Assembly: GCA_027596075.1 (NCBI GenBank)
Contig: JADGJC010000560.1
Location: 1-17,466, forward strand
Direction: 5' to 3'
DNA length: 17,466 nt
Source of the DNA: Rhizophlyctis rosea
Lineage: Eukaryota; Chytridiomycota; Chytridiomycetes; Rhizophlyctidales; Rhizophlyctidaceae
Part shown: positions 7,315 to 13,771 of the stretch, piece by piece
How the letters are laid out: each line of letters begins with the position of its first letter
How positions within the stretch are numbered: position 1 is the stretch's first letter
Made by a program: the position numbers and the translations under genes
Notes under the pieces: generated by a model
The model's database searches: none
What the model was told of the DNA's origin: nothing
The model's input: the letters and a program-made list of their open reading frames with translations, nothing else

Positions 7315-8537
7315 TCATGTTCTCTGTCATATTCTCTTACCATGTTTGGTACATCCTTGAGCAATCTATTCCGTGTCTCCCATGTGTCGTCTTTTGCTCT
7401 GTAGCCTCGCCACCTTACACGGTACTTGTAAGTACCGTTGCGAATCTTTCTCTTGTCCACCAGGGCTTGCACCTCGTAGCGGTCATCGCCTTCAACAGGC
7501 GGTGGGTTCCTTTCCTCCGGCTCCTCCACCATCATAGTGTCTGCAGGCACATTGAGGAGTTGCCACCTAGCCCACAAGCCGGTGAGGACTTTGCCGGAAT
7601 CCTTTTCCACTAGTTTGTATGAAGGTAACGCGTTAGGGTACTTGCTGGGAACCACGGAGGTGACCTTGTAGACCGTGGGTGCAAAGTAGCCCCGCTTACT
7701 GACTTTGCTGATTTTCGGGTATTCATAATCCCACAGTTTTCGCACAAGGTCACCCACCACAATGTCGTTACCCCTAGCCTTGCTGCCATAACGCTTGGCA
7801 GCCTTGTTTTCTACAGTCATGGACGCCTTCTTGTTCAACTCTGGATCCGTGCTTTGATCGAGAGCGAGAGGTGTGTGACCGGTGGCAAAAGAGACGGTCT
7901 TGTTCATATTAGAAACGATCTCAGGCAAAAGGCTCGTCCAGTCTTTCGTGTCTCCCGCCACCATGGCTCTAGTGAGCATGCCCTTCATTGTCCCTCCATA
8001 CCTTTCAATCGGCGACGCCCAAGGCGAATGAGGCTTATTGTAGGAATGTGTCCATCCCTGCTCCTCTACGTAACTGTGGAAAGGCTCTAAAAACTCGCTG
8101 CCGTTGTCGCTCAAGATAGTAGAAATCTTGATGTTGGGATATTTCTGGAGGACCTCATTGAAGAAGCGGATCGTGTGTTGTGCCGTTTGACCTTTGAAAG
8201 CCATCGCAAAGTATCGCTTCGTGTGGACATCCACCATGTTGTAAATGGTGTCGTAGCCGTTAAAGGCTTCCATCTTTACATAATCTAAGGAGAGCAAACC
8301 CTTCTTGCTGGCGATGATCGGGGTGATGATGCCACGCTTCATGGGTCTGGTAAAAGTCTGATGTAAAGATTGGTGTTTGAGCCAGTCAAGGACAGCCCGT
8401 TGACTGATCGGTTTATCAGCGCCATACTTCTCCTGATAGACATTCCACAATTTGTCTCTCCCCACAAAATACTTTTCACTGTAATACAACTCATGGAAAC
8501 GTTTCTTCACGTCTTCGTCCGCTGGTGTCCAAGACAT
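7311..8537 (-). CDS. Retroviral-type DDE integrase with C-terminal chromodomain
   Basis: A 408-residue protein of the Polinton/PLV rve integrase family. An N-terminal helical region with PISQRAVLDWLK (43-54) precedes the catalytic core: D103 (MVDVHTKR), D144 (SDNGSEF) and E178 (SPIERYGGTM), with 33 residues between the last two. A target- or end-binding region follows. A chromodomain lies at about 353-407, with the aromatic positions Y354, W376, Y379 and W386, and should steer integration toward modified histones. The core appears intact. A TATAAAG on this strand (8550-8556) is only 13 nt from the ATG, unusually close. It is convergent with the homing endonuclease. Confidence 0.93.
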   Translation of the reverse strand: MSWTPADEDVKKRFHELYYSEKYFVGRDKLWNVYQEKYGADKPISQRAVLDWLKHQSLHQTFTRPMKRGIITPIIASKKGLLSLDYVKMEAFNGYDTIYNMVDVHTKRYFAMAFKGQTAQHTIRFFNEVLQKYPNIKISTILSDNGSEFLEPFHSYVEEQGWTHSYNKPHSPWASPIERYGGTMKGMLTRAMVAGDTKDWTSLLPEIVSNMNKTVSFATGHTPLALDQSTDPELNKKASMTVENKAAKRYGSKARGNDIVVGDLVRKLWDYEYPKISKVSKRGYFAPTVYKVTSVVPSKYPNALPSYKLVEKDSGKVLTGLWARWQLLNVPADTMMVEEPEERNPPPVEGDDRYEVQALVDKRKIRNGTYKYRVRWRGYRAKDDTWETRNRLLKDVPNMVREYDREHD

Positions 8538-8580
8538 TTGATAGATTAGCTTTATAAAAATTAGAGTACGACGCTATCAC

Positions 8581-9177
8581 TCACTTTACTCGCTTCCTTT
8601 TAGGTTCGTTAGCCTGTGGAAGCCTCCTCTTTGTGCCAGGTTTCGGCACATCATCCAATCCCTGCATGAACCAGCCTTCATCTCTGCTCCTGGGCTCTGC
8701 GGTGGCACGCATGCTCCGCATGTAGGTAGCCCATGAAGCAGGGTTCCCTTGACGGTCAGGCAAAGACACCACCGTGCTACCCGGGAGTGGGATGTTGACG
8801 CCAGGTGCCGTCACTCGGGTTCCCGCCCTGCGGGTCTTGGCGGTGACCCTTGCCCTTCCACGGGTCTGAGGCAATCTGGCGAGCGGGTAGACCGGCGGAT
8901 CGACAGCAGCCTGTGGCATCTCCACGTCGCCAAAGTTGAGGTCGATCTCACCATATGCCGGTAATCCGTGGTCGTTCCTGGGTGCTGCCGCGGGTACCGG
9001 CAACTGAACCGGAGCGATGGGTTGTCCCACGGGCGCCTCGATCAACAACCTGTTGGGGAAATTTACTCGTTCTGGGGCAGCATACATGATCCTGTCCTGA
9101 TCTGGCAATACCGGGAGGTGCCTGTCAGCCGTGGGCAAGTTGTCCACCGCTTGAACCGTCAAGTTCTGCTGCAACAT
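8581..9177 (-). CDS. Unknown Pro/Arg-rich protein with nuclear-localisation-like tail
   Basis: A 198-residue protein from the ATG at 9177. The frame is open further upstream to 9327, but that part lacks a good start and reads like antisense of a plus-strand frame. Residues 45-75 are Pro/Val/Ala-rich, 104-122 are Arg-rich (TRGRARVTAKTRR), and 148-180 hold a conserved-looking segment SWATYMRSMRATA. The C-terminus is very basic (EPKRKRVK), NLS-like. No family is recognised. It lies beside the integrase and minor virion genes, so a virion core or DNA-bound accessory role is possible. The 43-nt gap to the integrase suggests the two could share a transcript. Confidence 0.55.
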   Translation of the reverse strand: MLQQNLTVQAVDNLPTADRHLPVLPDQDRIMYAAPERVNFPNRLLIEAPVGQPIAPVQLPVPAAAPRNDHGLPAYGEIDLNFGDVEMPQAAVDPPVYPLARLPQTRGRARVTAKTRRAGTRVTAPGVNIPLPGSTVVSLPDRQGNPASWATYMRSMRATAEPRSRDEGWFMQGLDDVPKPGTKRRLPQANEPKRKRVK

Positions 9178-9446
9178 CTGATTGTCACCAAGTTCTTCAA
9201 CTCGACCCTGCCGAACGCCACACGCCAAGGGGTACGTTTCCTCAACAACACGGTGATTCCTGCAGCCCGGCAAGCCCATCGTTTGGGAAAGCCATAGCAA
9301 ACGAGGTAACCACGAACGAGTCGGTGCCTACAAAGATCAAAGAAAGGGCAAAGAAGGCTTCCGAGTTTTCCGATCTGGGTCTGTCGAAACTTGAAGCCGT
9401 ATCTGGTGGAGTGAACAGGGTGGCAGTAAACCTGGGACTTGACTGA
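9178..9446 (+). pseudogene. Plus-strand minor virion protein-like frame, broken by a -1 frame change
   Basis: One frame reads through TLPNATRQGVRFLNN up to ARQAHRLGK and stops at TAG 9295-9297. The -1 frame continues as AIANEVTTNESVPTKIKE and ends at TGA 9444-9446. Together they have the feel of small Polinton/adintovirus minor virion proteins (a hydrophobic/aromatic start, then a GKAIANE-like and KERAKK segment), but this is a resemblance by eye. No ATG lies in either frame, so the start is unknown. The junction holds a T-TTG-GGA heptamer (9282-9288). It may be a recoded gene, a lesion, or a decayed fragment. It overlaps the unsupported 5' extension of the minus-strand gene. Confidence 0.4.
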
Positions 9447-9476
9447 TTTTAATTTTATTTGTTATCGTTAAGATCG

Positions 9477-9584
9477 ATGGCTGTCCCCAGGAAAAAGAGA
9501 GTTAACACAAGGAGGATGCCCACACAGTTGGCTGCTTACTGGAATAAACTGAATCTCTTGCGCAGAGCAAGGCGCAAATTGTAA
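9477..9584 (+). CDS. 35-residue very basic peptide, possible core (pX/mu-like) protein
   Basis: The frame runs ATG to TAA and encodes MAVPRKKRVNTRRMPTQ, then a short hydrophobic/aromatic stretch (LAAYWNKLNLL) and an RRARRKL end. About a third of residues are Arg or Lys. Very short basic peptides of this type serve as DNA-condensing core proteins in adenovirus-like virions; this assignment is by analogy only. A TGTTATCG box (9460-9467) and an AT-rich stretch lie directly upstream. It follows the frameshifted minor-protein frame by 30 nt on the same strand. Confidence 0.45.
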   Translation: MAVPRKKRVNTRRMPTQLAAYWNKLNLLRRARRKL

Positions 9585-9618
9585 AGGACCTTTTAATGAA
9601 GCTTCAAAGCATACACAC

Positions 9619-9666
9619 GAAGCCTCAAGAGGTTCCAGAGGCTTCTAAACAAGCCACAAGAGGCTT
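9619..9666 (-). terminator. 48-nt double-hairpin repeat, copy B, at the 3' end of the capsid gene
   Basis: Read on the minus strand it begins inside the capsid TGA stop codon. It contains AAGCC-N6-GGCTT (9651-9666) and a second hairpin with 8-bp arms GAAGCCTC/GAGGCTTC (9619-9626 and 9638-9645). The first 17 bases, AAGCCTCTTGTGGCTTG, are identical to the copy at 13639 on the opposite strand. It probably acts in transcript 3'-end formation, by analogy with palindromic 3' signals of mimivirus-like viruses. Confidence 0.6.
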
Positions 9667-10910
9667 CAAAAAATCTCGGTACAACTGACCTCCGATCCGC
9701 GCATCTCAATTAATTGGTCCGTGACTGCAATTGTCAGGATCCTTGTGGTCGGCGGAACAGGGGCAGTGTGAGTTGTGGTGATGGTCATGAAAGGACTGCT
9801 TGAACCGAGGGTCGAATACCCGGTGCCTGCCAGTTCGGTACTGGACTGGAAGTTCATTCCGAACCGGAAACTCATGTTCTCGTAGTCGGGTTCCAATGAA
9901 ACATCGGTTCCGAGGTTATAGATGTTGCCAGAGGCTGACATGAGACCGAGGAGGAGGACCTCCGGATTGGAACCGTCGCCACCATACTGGAATGTCAACT
10001 GGCTCGGTTGTGAAGCGCCGTTGTTTTCGATCTTAAAGTCGACCAGCCCAAACGGCTTAAAGCGGAGATACTTGTCCTTTGAACGATCGGCATAATCGGC
10101 ATCAGACCACATCACGGTCTCTATACTGGCTACTGACGAAACATTGTTGATCTCTACTTGGATCAATTGTGTGTTGGAGCCGTTGCCGGCACTAGGGAAG
10201 AAGTGGAGGCGCTGCATGTGTATATACGCGGACCTGCCTTGAGCGACCGCTGACCTAAGTGCAATTACGTAATCAGGCGACGGCGTCAAAGAGAGCCAAT
10301 TGAACTTTGGTTGCTGGATTTCATAGTAGGCAACGTTTGCGCTGGTGAATAATTCACTTGCGGGCGCCAACCATAGACTCAAATAAATGCCCCCACTTGC
10401 AATAAGCGGGAGAGGGAGGGCTTGGTCTGTCATGAAGAGACTGGAAAATATTGGGTGCGCAAATTTCCTTCCTCCGCCGGTGAACCACGACGTGTTCCCG
10501 AACCCTTCGAGTTTCTTAAGAATCTCTTTGCGGGTATTGGGCAACTGAGAATAGTGGAGGGCGACGGTATCGTGGTAATAGGAATTATCTTCGCAGGTTA
10601 AGGCGCCGAACCTGATTTCGAGCCTCGATATACATCGAGTGATCCCTTGGTAACTGTTTCTGGTCCCCGCATCAACAACTGTAGAGCCGTCCGCAGCCTT
10701 TGGCACCAAAGTCCCCGTAAAAAAACTTTGCACCGTCCGCATGAACTCGCTGTTACTGGCGAAATTGAAATCGATGGACTGAGCCATGTCCGATCGAAAG
10801 ACTGAACCGTTTCTAGGGAGGGTGGATACCCATTTTTCTTGATTCCCACGGATCCCAGAGGATGCAGAGGGCAGAATGGCAGGGTAACGGTAGGAAATCA
10901 CGCTAGACAT
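9666..10910 (-). CDS. Major capsid protein, double jelly-roll (PLV type)
   Basis: A 414-residue protein that is β-strand-rich throughout, with no signal peptide. The segment ALPLPLIASGGIYLSLWLA (164-182) is the recognisable PLV/Polinton capsid signature between the two jelly rolls, preceded by SSLFMTDQ. The end (390-400) is a strand ILTIAVTDQL. It would form the pseudo-hexameric capsomers of an icosahedral capsid. The length is on the short side for Polintons and usual for PLVs. The start at 10910 directly follows AATAAAAG, and the TGA stop merges with the double-hairpin 3' element. No lesion is seen, in contrast to the helicase gene. Confidence 0.8.
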   Translation of the reverse strand: MSSVISYRYPAILPSASSGIRGNQEKWVSTLPRNGSVFRSDMAQSIDFNFASNSEFMRTVQSFFTGTLVPKAADGSTVVDAGTRNSYQGITRCISRLEIRFGALTCEDNSYYHDTVALHYSQLPNTRKEILKKLEGFGNTSWFTGGGRKFAHPIFSSLFMTDQALPLPLIASGGIYLSLWLAPASELFTSANVAYYEIQQPKFNWLSLTPSPDYVIALRSAVAQGRSAYIHMQRLHFFPSAGNGSNTQLIQVEINNVSSVASIETVMWSDADYADRSKDKYLRFKPFGLVDFKIENNGASQPSQLTFQYGGDGSNPEVLLLGLMSASGNIYNLGTDVSLEPDYENMSFRFGMNFQSSTELAGTGYSTLGSSSPFMTITTTHTAPVPPTTRILTIAVTDQLIEMRGSEVSCTEIF

Positions 10911-10972
10911 CTTTTATTGAGAGTAATCGCTCTTGTTTACAATGGTTCCAACAAAAAAAATTCAGAGATCCC

Positions 10973-11001
10973 TGCCGGGATTGGTCGCTCCGCGCCCGGC
11001 A
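10973..11001 (-). terminator. Candidate 3' hairpin downstream of the coiled/basic protein gene
   Basis: A 7-bp inverted repeat TGCCGGG (10973-10979)/CCCGGCA (10995-11001) with a 15-nt loop. On the minus strand it starts 5 bp after the stop of the +1 frame (TAG at 11009-11007) and about 70 nt after the stop of the main frame, which favours the +1 frame as the true gene end. Confidence 0.4.
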
Positions 11002-11006
11002 TTCTC

Positions 11007-11297
11007 CTAATCTAGGAAATCGTCAATGTTGAAGCCTCCTTCACTATATCCCAGGTTGTAATCATGGTAGCCGCTAGGCGTCGTCGAATACGACCCAAAC
11101 TCTGTCTCCTCTGGCTCTGGTTGCTGCCGCTTCTTGCTTGCGACCTTTTGTGGTTTTGCGTTCGTGGCATTCTTTGCAGAAGTAGATGATTTCTTCGTCG
11201 AAGAAACCTTTGTGGACGTTTTCTTGCTCTTGGATTGCTTCGGGGTCTCCTCTTTGTTCTTTTTGCGTTCTTTGTTCCTCCTTCCATTTGCGAAATT
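11007..11297 (-). CDS. Overlapping +1 frame: basic S/T/K-rich segment and aromatic-acidic tail
   Basis: This frame is open for 96 codons but has no ATG. It is Lys/Ser/Thr-rich (KQSKSKKTSTKVSSTKKSS), histone-tail-like, and ends in a Gly/Tyr-rich segment finishing EGGFNIDDFLD before TAG. The composition is not what a random shadow would give, and a hairpin follows 5 bp after the stop. It is probably the real C-terminal half of the gene starting at 11592, reached by a +1 frame change or separated by a single-base error. Expression as a second product is also possible. Confidence 0.45.
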   Translation of the reverse strand, partial: NFANGRRNKERKKNKEETPKQSKSKKTSTKVSSTKKSSTSAKNATNAKPQKVASKKRQQPEPEETEFGSYSTTPSGYHDYNLGYSEGGFNIDDFLD

Positions 11298-11592
11298 CTA
11301 AAAGTTCTGCTTCTTGCTTTTCCTTTTCTAAAAGTTCTTGTGCCAACTTGCGCGCTTTCTCCTCCGCTTTCTTTTCAATGTCGGCTTCATACAGTTCTTT
11401 AGTCCTAGCACGTTTTTCTTTTGGGTATTTTGAAAGGTTGACTCTATTTGCCGCACGGGCTTCTCTCGCTTTAGCCAAATTCTCCATCATAACCTTCTTC
11501 TGCTCCGGGCTGATTTGCCGCTTCTTCTTCGGAGGTTCTTCATGACTTTTGGTCAATTGAGAGGTTTCGATCGGTTGATCTTCTGAATCCAT
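11074..11592 (-). CDS. Coiled-coil, highly charged protein (virion/core candidate)
   Basis: A 172-residue protein from the ATG at 11592; an upstream TTG start is rejected. It has KKKRQ (near 22-26), then SPEQKKVMMENLAKAREARAAN, a segment type often seen in small PLV/Polinton proteins, then a long Lys/Glu-rich helix. The last third in this frame holds a CKEC pair and ends RVWVVFDDA. A competing +1 frame (11007-11297) gives a more convincing basic then acidic tail, so the C-terminus here is uncertain. It lies between capsid and penton genes on the same strand. A palindrome ATCTTATCGATAAGAT sits 2 bp upstream of the ATG, and an ACTATAAGC TATA-like element about 30 bp upstream. Confidence 0.6.
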   Translation of the reverse strand: MDSEDQPIETSQLTKSHEEPPKKKRQISPEQKKVMMENLAKAREARAANRVNLSKYPKEKRARTKELYEADIEKKAEEKARKLAQELLEKEKQEAELLEFRKWKEEQRTQKEQRGDPEAIQEQENVHKGFFDEEIIYFCKECHERKTTKGRKQEAAATRARGDRVWVVFDDA

Positions 11593-11594
11593 GG

Positions 11595-11610
11595 ATCTTA
11601 TCGATAAGAT
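11595..11610. promoter_or_regulatory. Palindrome ATCTTATCGATAAGAT at the start of the coiled/basic gene
   Basis: A 16-bp perfect palindrome sharing the core TTATCGATAA with the sites at 5420-5437 and 13991-14006. It lies in the 5' leader next to the ATG, where bound protein would block transcription or initiation. It may be a regulator site. Confidence 0.5.
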
Positions 11611-11714
11611 TCCAGAAAAAAGCTTATAGTTGCGTTTTGACAACCAATTCTATATGAAGAAGTGGCGTATAAAGCTGGATGAATTGAAAAGTTGAAGCAG
11701 TTTTATCATTGTGG

Positions 11715-11819
11715 ATGTACCCACTATTATCATCACCAGGGCAGGTGGACTCGAAGTGTATGGCAGAGGAGTTGAACAATGTCCATAACTGTACATGCTT
11801 CTCGAATGTCTTTCAATGA
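11715..11819 (+). CDS. Possible 34-residue ORF (hypothetical)
   Basis: A plus-strand ATG-to-TGA frame, MYPLLSSPGQVDSKCM onward, with three Cys in its second half. A TATAAA in GGCGTATAAAGC (near 11668-11673) lies about 42 nt upstream, similar to the TATA-ATG spacing of the recombinase gene. The 3' end overlaps the penton stop by a few bases. The intergenic stretch 11611-11812 contains nothing else recognisable. It may well be chance. Confidence 0.2.
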   Translation: MYPLLSSPGQVDSKCMAEELNNVHNCTCFSNVFQ

Positions 11820-12550
11820 TACATTACGCTGTCGTCAATATCTGTCAAAATACTGAGCGTCAATGAATACGGTTGTGAAAGATCCACGGGGAGAAGGGTA
11901 CTGCCATTCAAAAGACGCAGGTCAAGGGAAGGAAGGTTACTTCCTACATTGAGATAACTCCCGTTGTGGTTGATCCACCTCGCCACGGAACCAACAGCAG
12001 AGTTGGCGTCTATACTGGCTAAGACATTGATGTTCTCGTCTGCCGCATATGCCATGTCCTTGCTATTGAGCCTCGTTGATACCAGCAACAAGGGAGCATA
12101 ACTGGTAAAGTCAGCGATGCCCATAGTCACACTAGATCCACTTATGGGTTGTCCGTACTTTGACATTCCCAGTTGTTTCCACATCGTGGTGCCGCCTGAA
12201 AAGTTCCTAATCGTGAAGGATGACCCGGCACTGATCGTCAACCGCCTTGTCACCTCGTCCCAAGTGACGGTGTAATCCTTAACAGCGGAAGCGTCATTCA
12301 TCGCCTTTTGTAAAGCAGGTGGATAGGTTGCCGCATTGTAGTTGCCCGCGGGTACCTGGGCGCTCTTGACGGATCCCGAGCGTTCAAAGACGATGGTGTT
12401 GTTGCTAGAATCCGTACTGTTAAAGGCTAACGGGATGGTGACCTCGCGCAATTTAAAGGCAGCCACAAAAGGAGACCCGCGGATGGGGAAGGTGACGTCC
12501 TTTTGGTCCACCGCATTCCCAGTGTAAAACGAGTATTGTTTGTAAACCAT
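11813..12550 (-). CDS. Minor capsid (penton) protein, jelly-roll, PLV/Polinton type
   Basis: A 245-residue β-rich protein without signal peptide or membrane segment. The pattern FKLREVTIPLAFNSTDSSNN, then TIVFERSG and VPAGNYNAATYPPALQKAMN, is characteristic of PLV/Polinton/virophage penton proteins (strand, asparagine-rich turn, then a 'GxY' step into an L-rich helix). It would occupy the five-fold vertices and anchor the fibre. Assignment is from pattern and context: capsid gene downstream, divergent packaging ATPase upstream. It appears intact. Confidence 0.7.
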   Translation of the reverse strand: MVYKQYSFYTGNAVDQKDVTFPIRGSPFVAAFKLREVTIPLAFNSTDSSNNTIVFERSGSVKSAQVPAGNYNAATYPPALQKAMNDASAVKDYTVTWDEVTRRLTISAGSSFTIRNFSGGTTMWKQLGMSKYGQPISGSSVTMGIADFTSYAPLLLVSTRLNSKDMAYAADENINVLASIDANSAVGSVARWINHNGSYLNVGSNLPSLDLRLLNGSTLLPVDLSQPYSLTLSILTDIDDSVMYH

Positions 12551-12591
12551 GGTGTTACTTACCTTTCTCTCTAATTGGGTAAATAAAATCT
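12551..12591. promoter_or_regulatory. 41-bp divergent promoter between penton and packaging ATPase
   Basis: Only 41 bp separate the two start codons. The plus side carries GTAAATAAAATCT directly before the ATPase ATG, similar to the AATAAAAG before the capsid ATG. No TATATAAA box is present, which suggests a short late-type promoter class distinct from the replication and recombinase genes. Confidence 0.5.
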
Positions 12592-13365
12592 ATGCCTAAG
12601 ACGAACAAGTTTGAGTTGAAACCGGTCAAGTTCAAGCCGGCGGTCAAGAGGGATTACGACATGATTGCAGACGGTCTGCCTCGACCGAGTAATGGCGGCT
12701 TCGCTTTCACACTACTTGGAAAACGCAAAAGTGGCAAGACGAACCTCATCTGCTCCATGATCATCCAGGGCGGTTATTCAAAGGCTTTTGACAACATCAT
12801 CATCGTCTCCCCTACGGTATTCCTGGACAGGACTTGTACATCTTTGATATCCTTGAAGGGAGCGCGTGAAGCCGAGATCTTTTGTACGGACCAGGTGAAC
12901 AACGACACTCTGGCTGCCATTCTCAAAAAGCAGAAACGACTGTTCCTCACCGAATCGGAGCATAGTGCCACCCTTTTAATTTTAGACGACAGCGGGAACT
13001 TCCTCAAGGCTAAAGAAGCGAGAAAATATGTAGACATCTACTACTCCACAGCGCGTCAGTACAATTGCTCCATTTTATGCAGTGTGCAGAGTGTGACTAT
13101 GCTTACATCCCTTCAACTTTCAAACACGCAGTATTGGTGTGTCTGGTCCCTTGACGGTCGTGCTACAAAAAAGATCGCGAACGAACTGGCTTTCCACTTG
13201 ACTCCCAAGCAGTTCGATCAGGCGCTTAAGGAAGCCACAAAGGACAAGTACAGTTTCCTCTTTGTAGATGGAGAAGCGGAAGACGATGCGGACACATTCA
13301 AGAAGAACTTCACCGAGCCACTGCGTTCCATAGTTAAATTGACACAAAATAAAAATGTTGATTAA
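12592..13365 (+). CDS. Genome-packaging ATPase (A32/FtsK-HerA type)
   Basis: A 257-residue protein of the usual length for PLV/Polinton packaging ATPases. Walker A is GKRKSGKT (43-50) and Walker B is LLILDDS (128-134), with D132-D133. An Arg-containing helix STARQ (152-156) and a sensor-like strand CSILCSVQ ending at Q166 follow. Together these identify an A32-like motor that would pump DNA into the preformed capsid. The gene is divergent from penton and is followed after 32 nt by a small basic protein gene. It ends in TAA and no lesion is seen. Confidence 0.9.
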   Translation: MPKTNKFELKPVKFKPAVKRDYDMIADGLPRPSNGGFAFTLLGKRKSGKTNLICSMIIQGGYSKAFDNIIIVSPTVFLDRTCTSLISLKGAREAEIFCTDQVNNDTLAAILKKQKRLFLTESEHSATLLILDDSGNFLKAKEARKYVDIYYSTARQYNCSILCSVQSVTMLTSLQLSNTQYWCVWSLDGRATKKIANELAFHLTPKQFDQALKEATKDKYSFLFVDGEAEDDADTFKKNFTEPLRSIVKLTQNKNVD

Positions 13366-13397
13366 TTGCAAGCACCACCCCGAACATCAACATCGTC

Positions 13398-13631
13398 ATG
13401 TCTATTAAATCGATCGATCACTTGAATCAAGTCCTTGAGGAACTCACAAAGAACGAGGATTGGAGCAAGATTAATTCAGAAGTCAAAACCAAGATGCTCA
13501 ATTCGATCCATAAAGAATTGGCGGAGGAACTGCTTTACGGTGAAATCAAGAAAAGCACGAAGAAGCAAACTTCAAAAGGTTCTCGTCGCCCTAGGAAGGT
13601 GCAGCAGACCGAGGACGGTGATGATGCTTAG
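13398..13631 (+). CDS. Small helical protein with basic tail
   Basis: A 77-residue protein. Residues 1-50 are predicted helical (HLNQVLEELTKNEDW, then a second amphipathic helix), 51-68 are strongly basic (KKSTKKQTSKGSRRPRK), and the end is acidic (TEDGDDA). It is likely co-transcribed with the ATPase (32-nt gap) and followed 7 bp after its stop by the 48-nt double-hairpin repeat. It may be a packaging partner or core protein; the family is not recognised. Confidence 0.65.
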   Translation: MSIKSIDHLNQVLEELTKNEDWSKINSEVKTKMLNSIHKELAEELLYGEIKKSTKKQTSKGSRRPRKVQQTEDGDDA

Positions 13632-13638
13632 GCAAAAC

Positions 13639-13686
13639 AAGCCTCTTGTGGCTTGGAGGTGACCGTCGGGAACCTTCTGAGGCTTC
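13639..13686 (+). terminator. 48-nt double-hairpin repeat, copy C
   Basis: Starts 7 bp after the TAG of the small basic gene. The CAAGCC-N6-GGCTTG hairpin (13638-13655) has a 6-bp stem. The first 17 bases are identical to the sense-strand sequence after the capsid gene, and the last 19 match in 16 positions (GGAACCT...TGAGGCTTC), with the same 12-nt spacing between. A 3'-end signal is the likely role. It forms an inverted pair with copy B around the capsid-to-ATPase block. Confidence 0.6.
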
Positions 13687-13771
13687 ACTGCATGGTTCAA
13701 GAGAATCAACTTAGGAAAAGCGGTTGTTGAATGGATTATTAATTGCGAGCTTCTAGTAACTTGTGAATAAC
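13687..13771 (+). promoter_or_regulatory. Leader of the fibre gene
   Basis: An AT-rich stretch with GGATTATTAATTG and GTGAATAAC directly before the ATG at 13772. There is no TATATAAA box, similar to the other virion genes with short AT-rich leaders. Confidence 0.3.

Noticed and set aside
9178..9327. N-terminal extension of the minus-strand gene beyond ATG 9177
   Set aside because: It would need a TTG start, reads like antisense, and overlaps plus-strand frames that look more protein-like.
11012..11287. Arg-rich 91-codon minus-strand frame starting at ATG 11287
   Set aside because: It could be a protamine-like protein, but its composition follows from shifting a Lys/Glu-rich gene by one base, and the other two frames are more protein-like.
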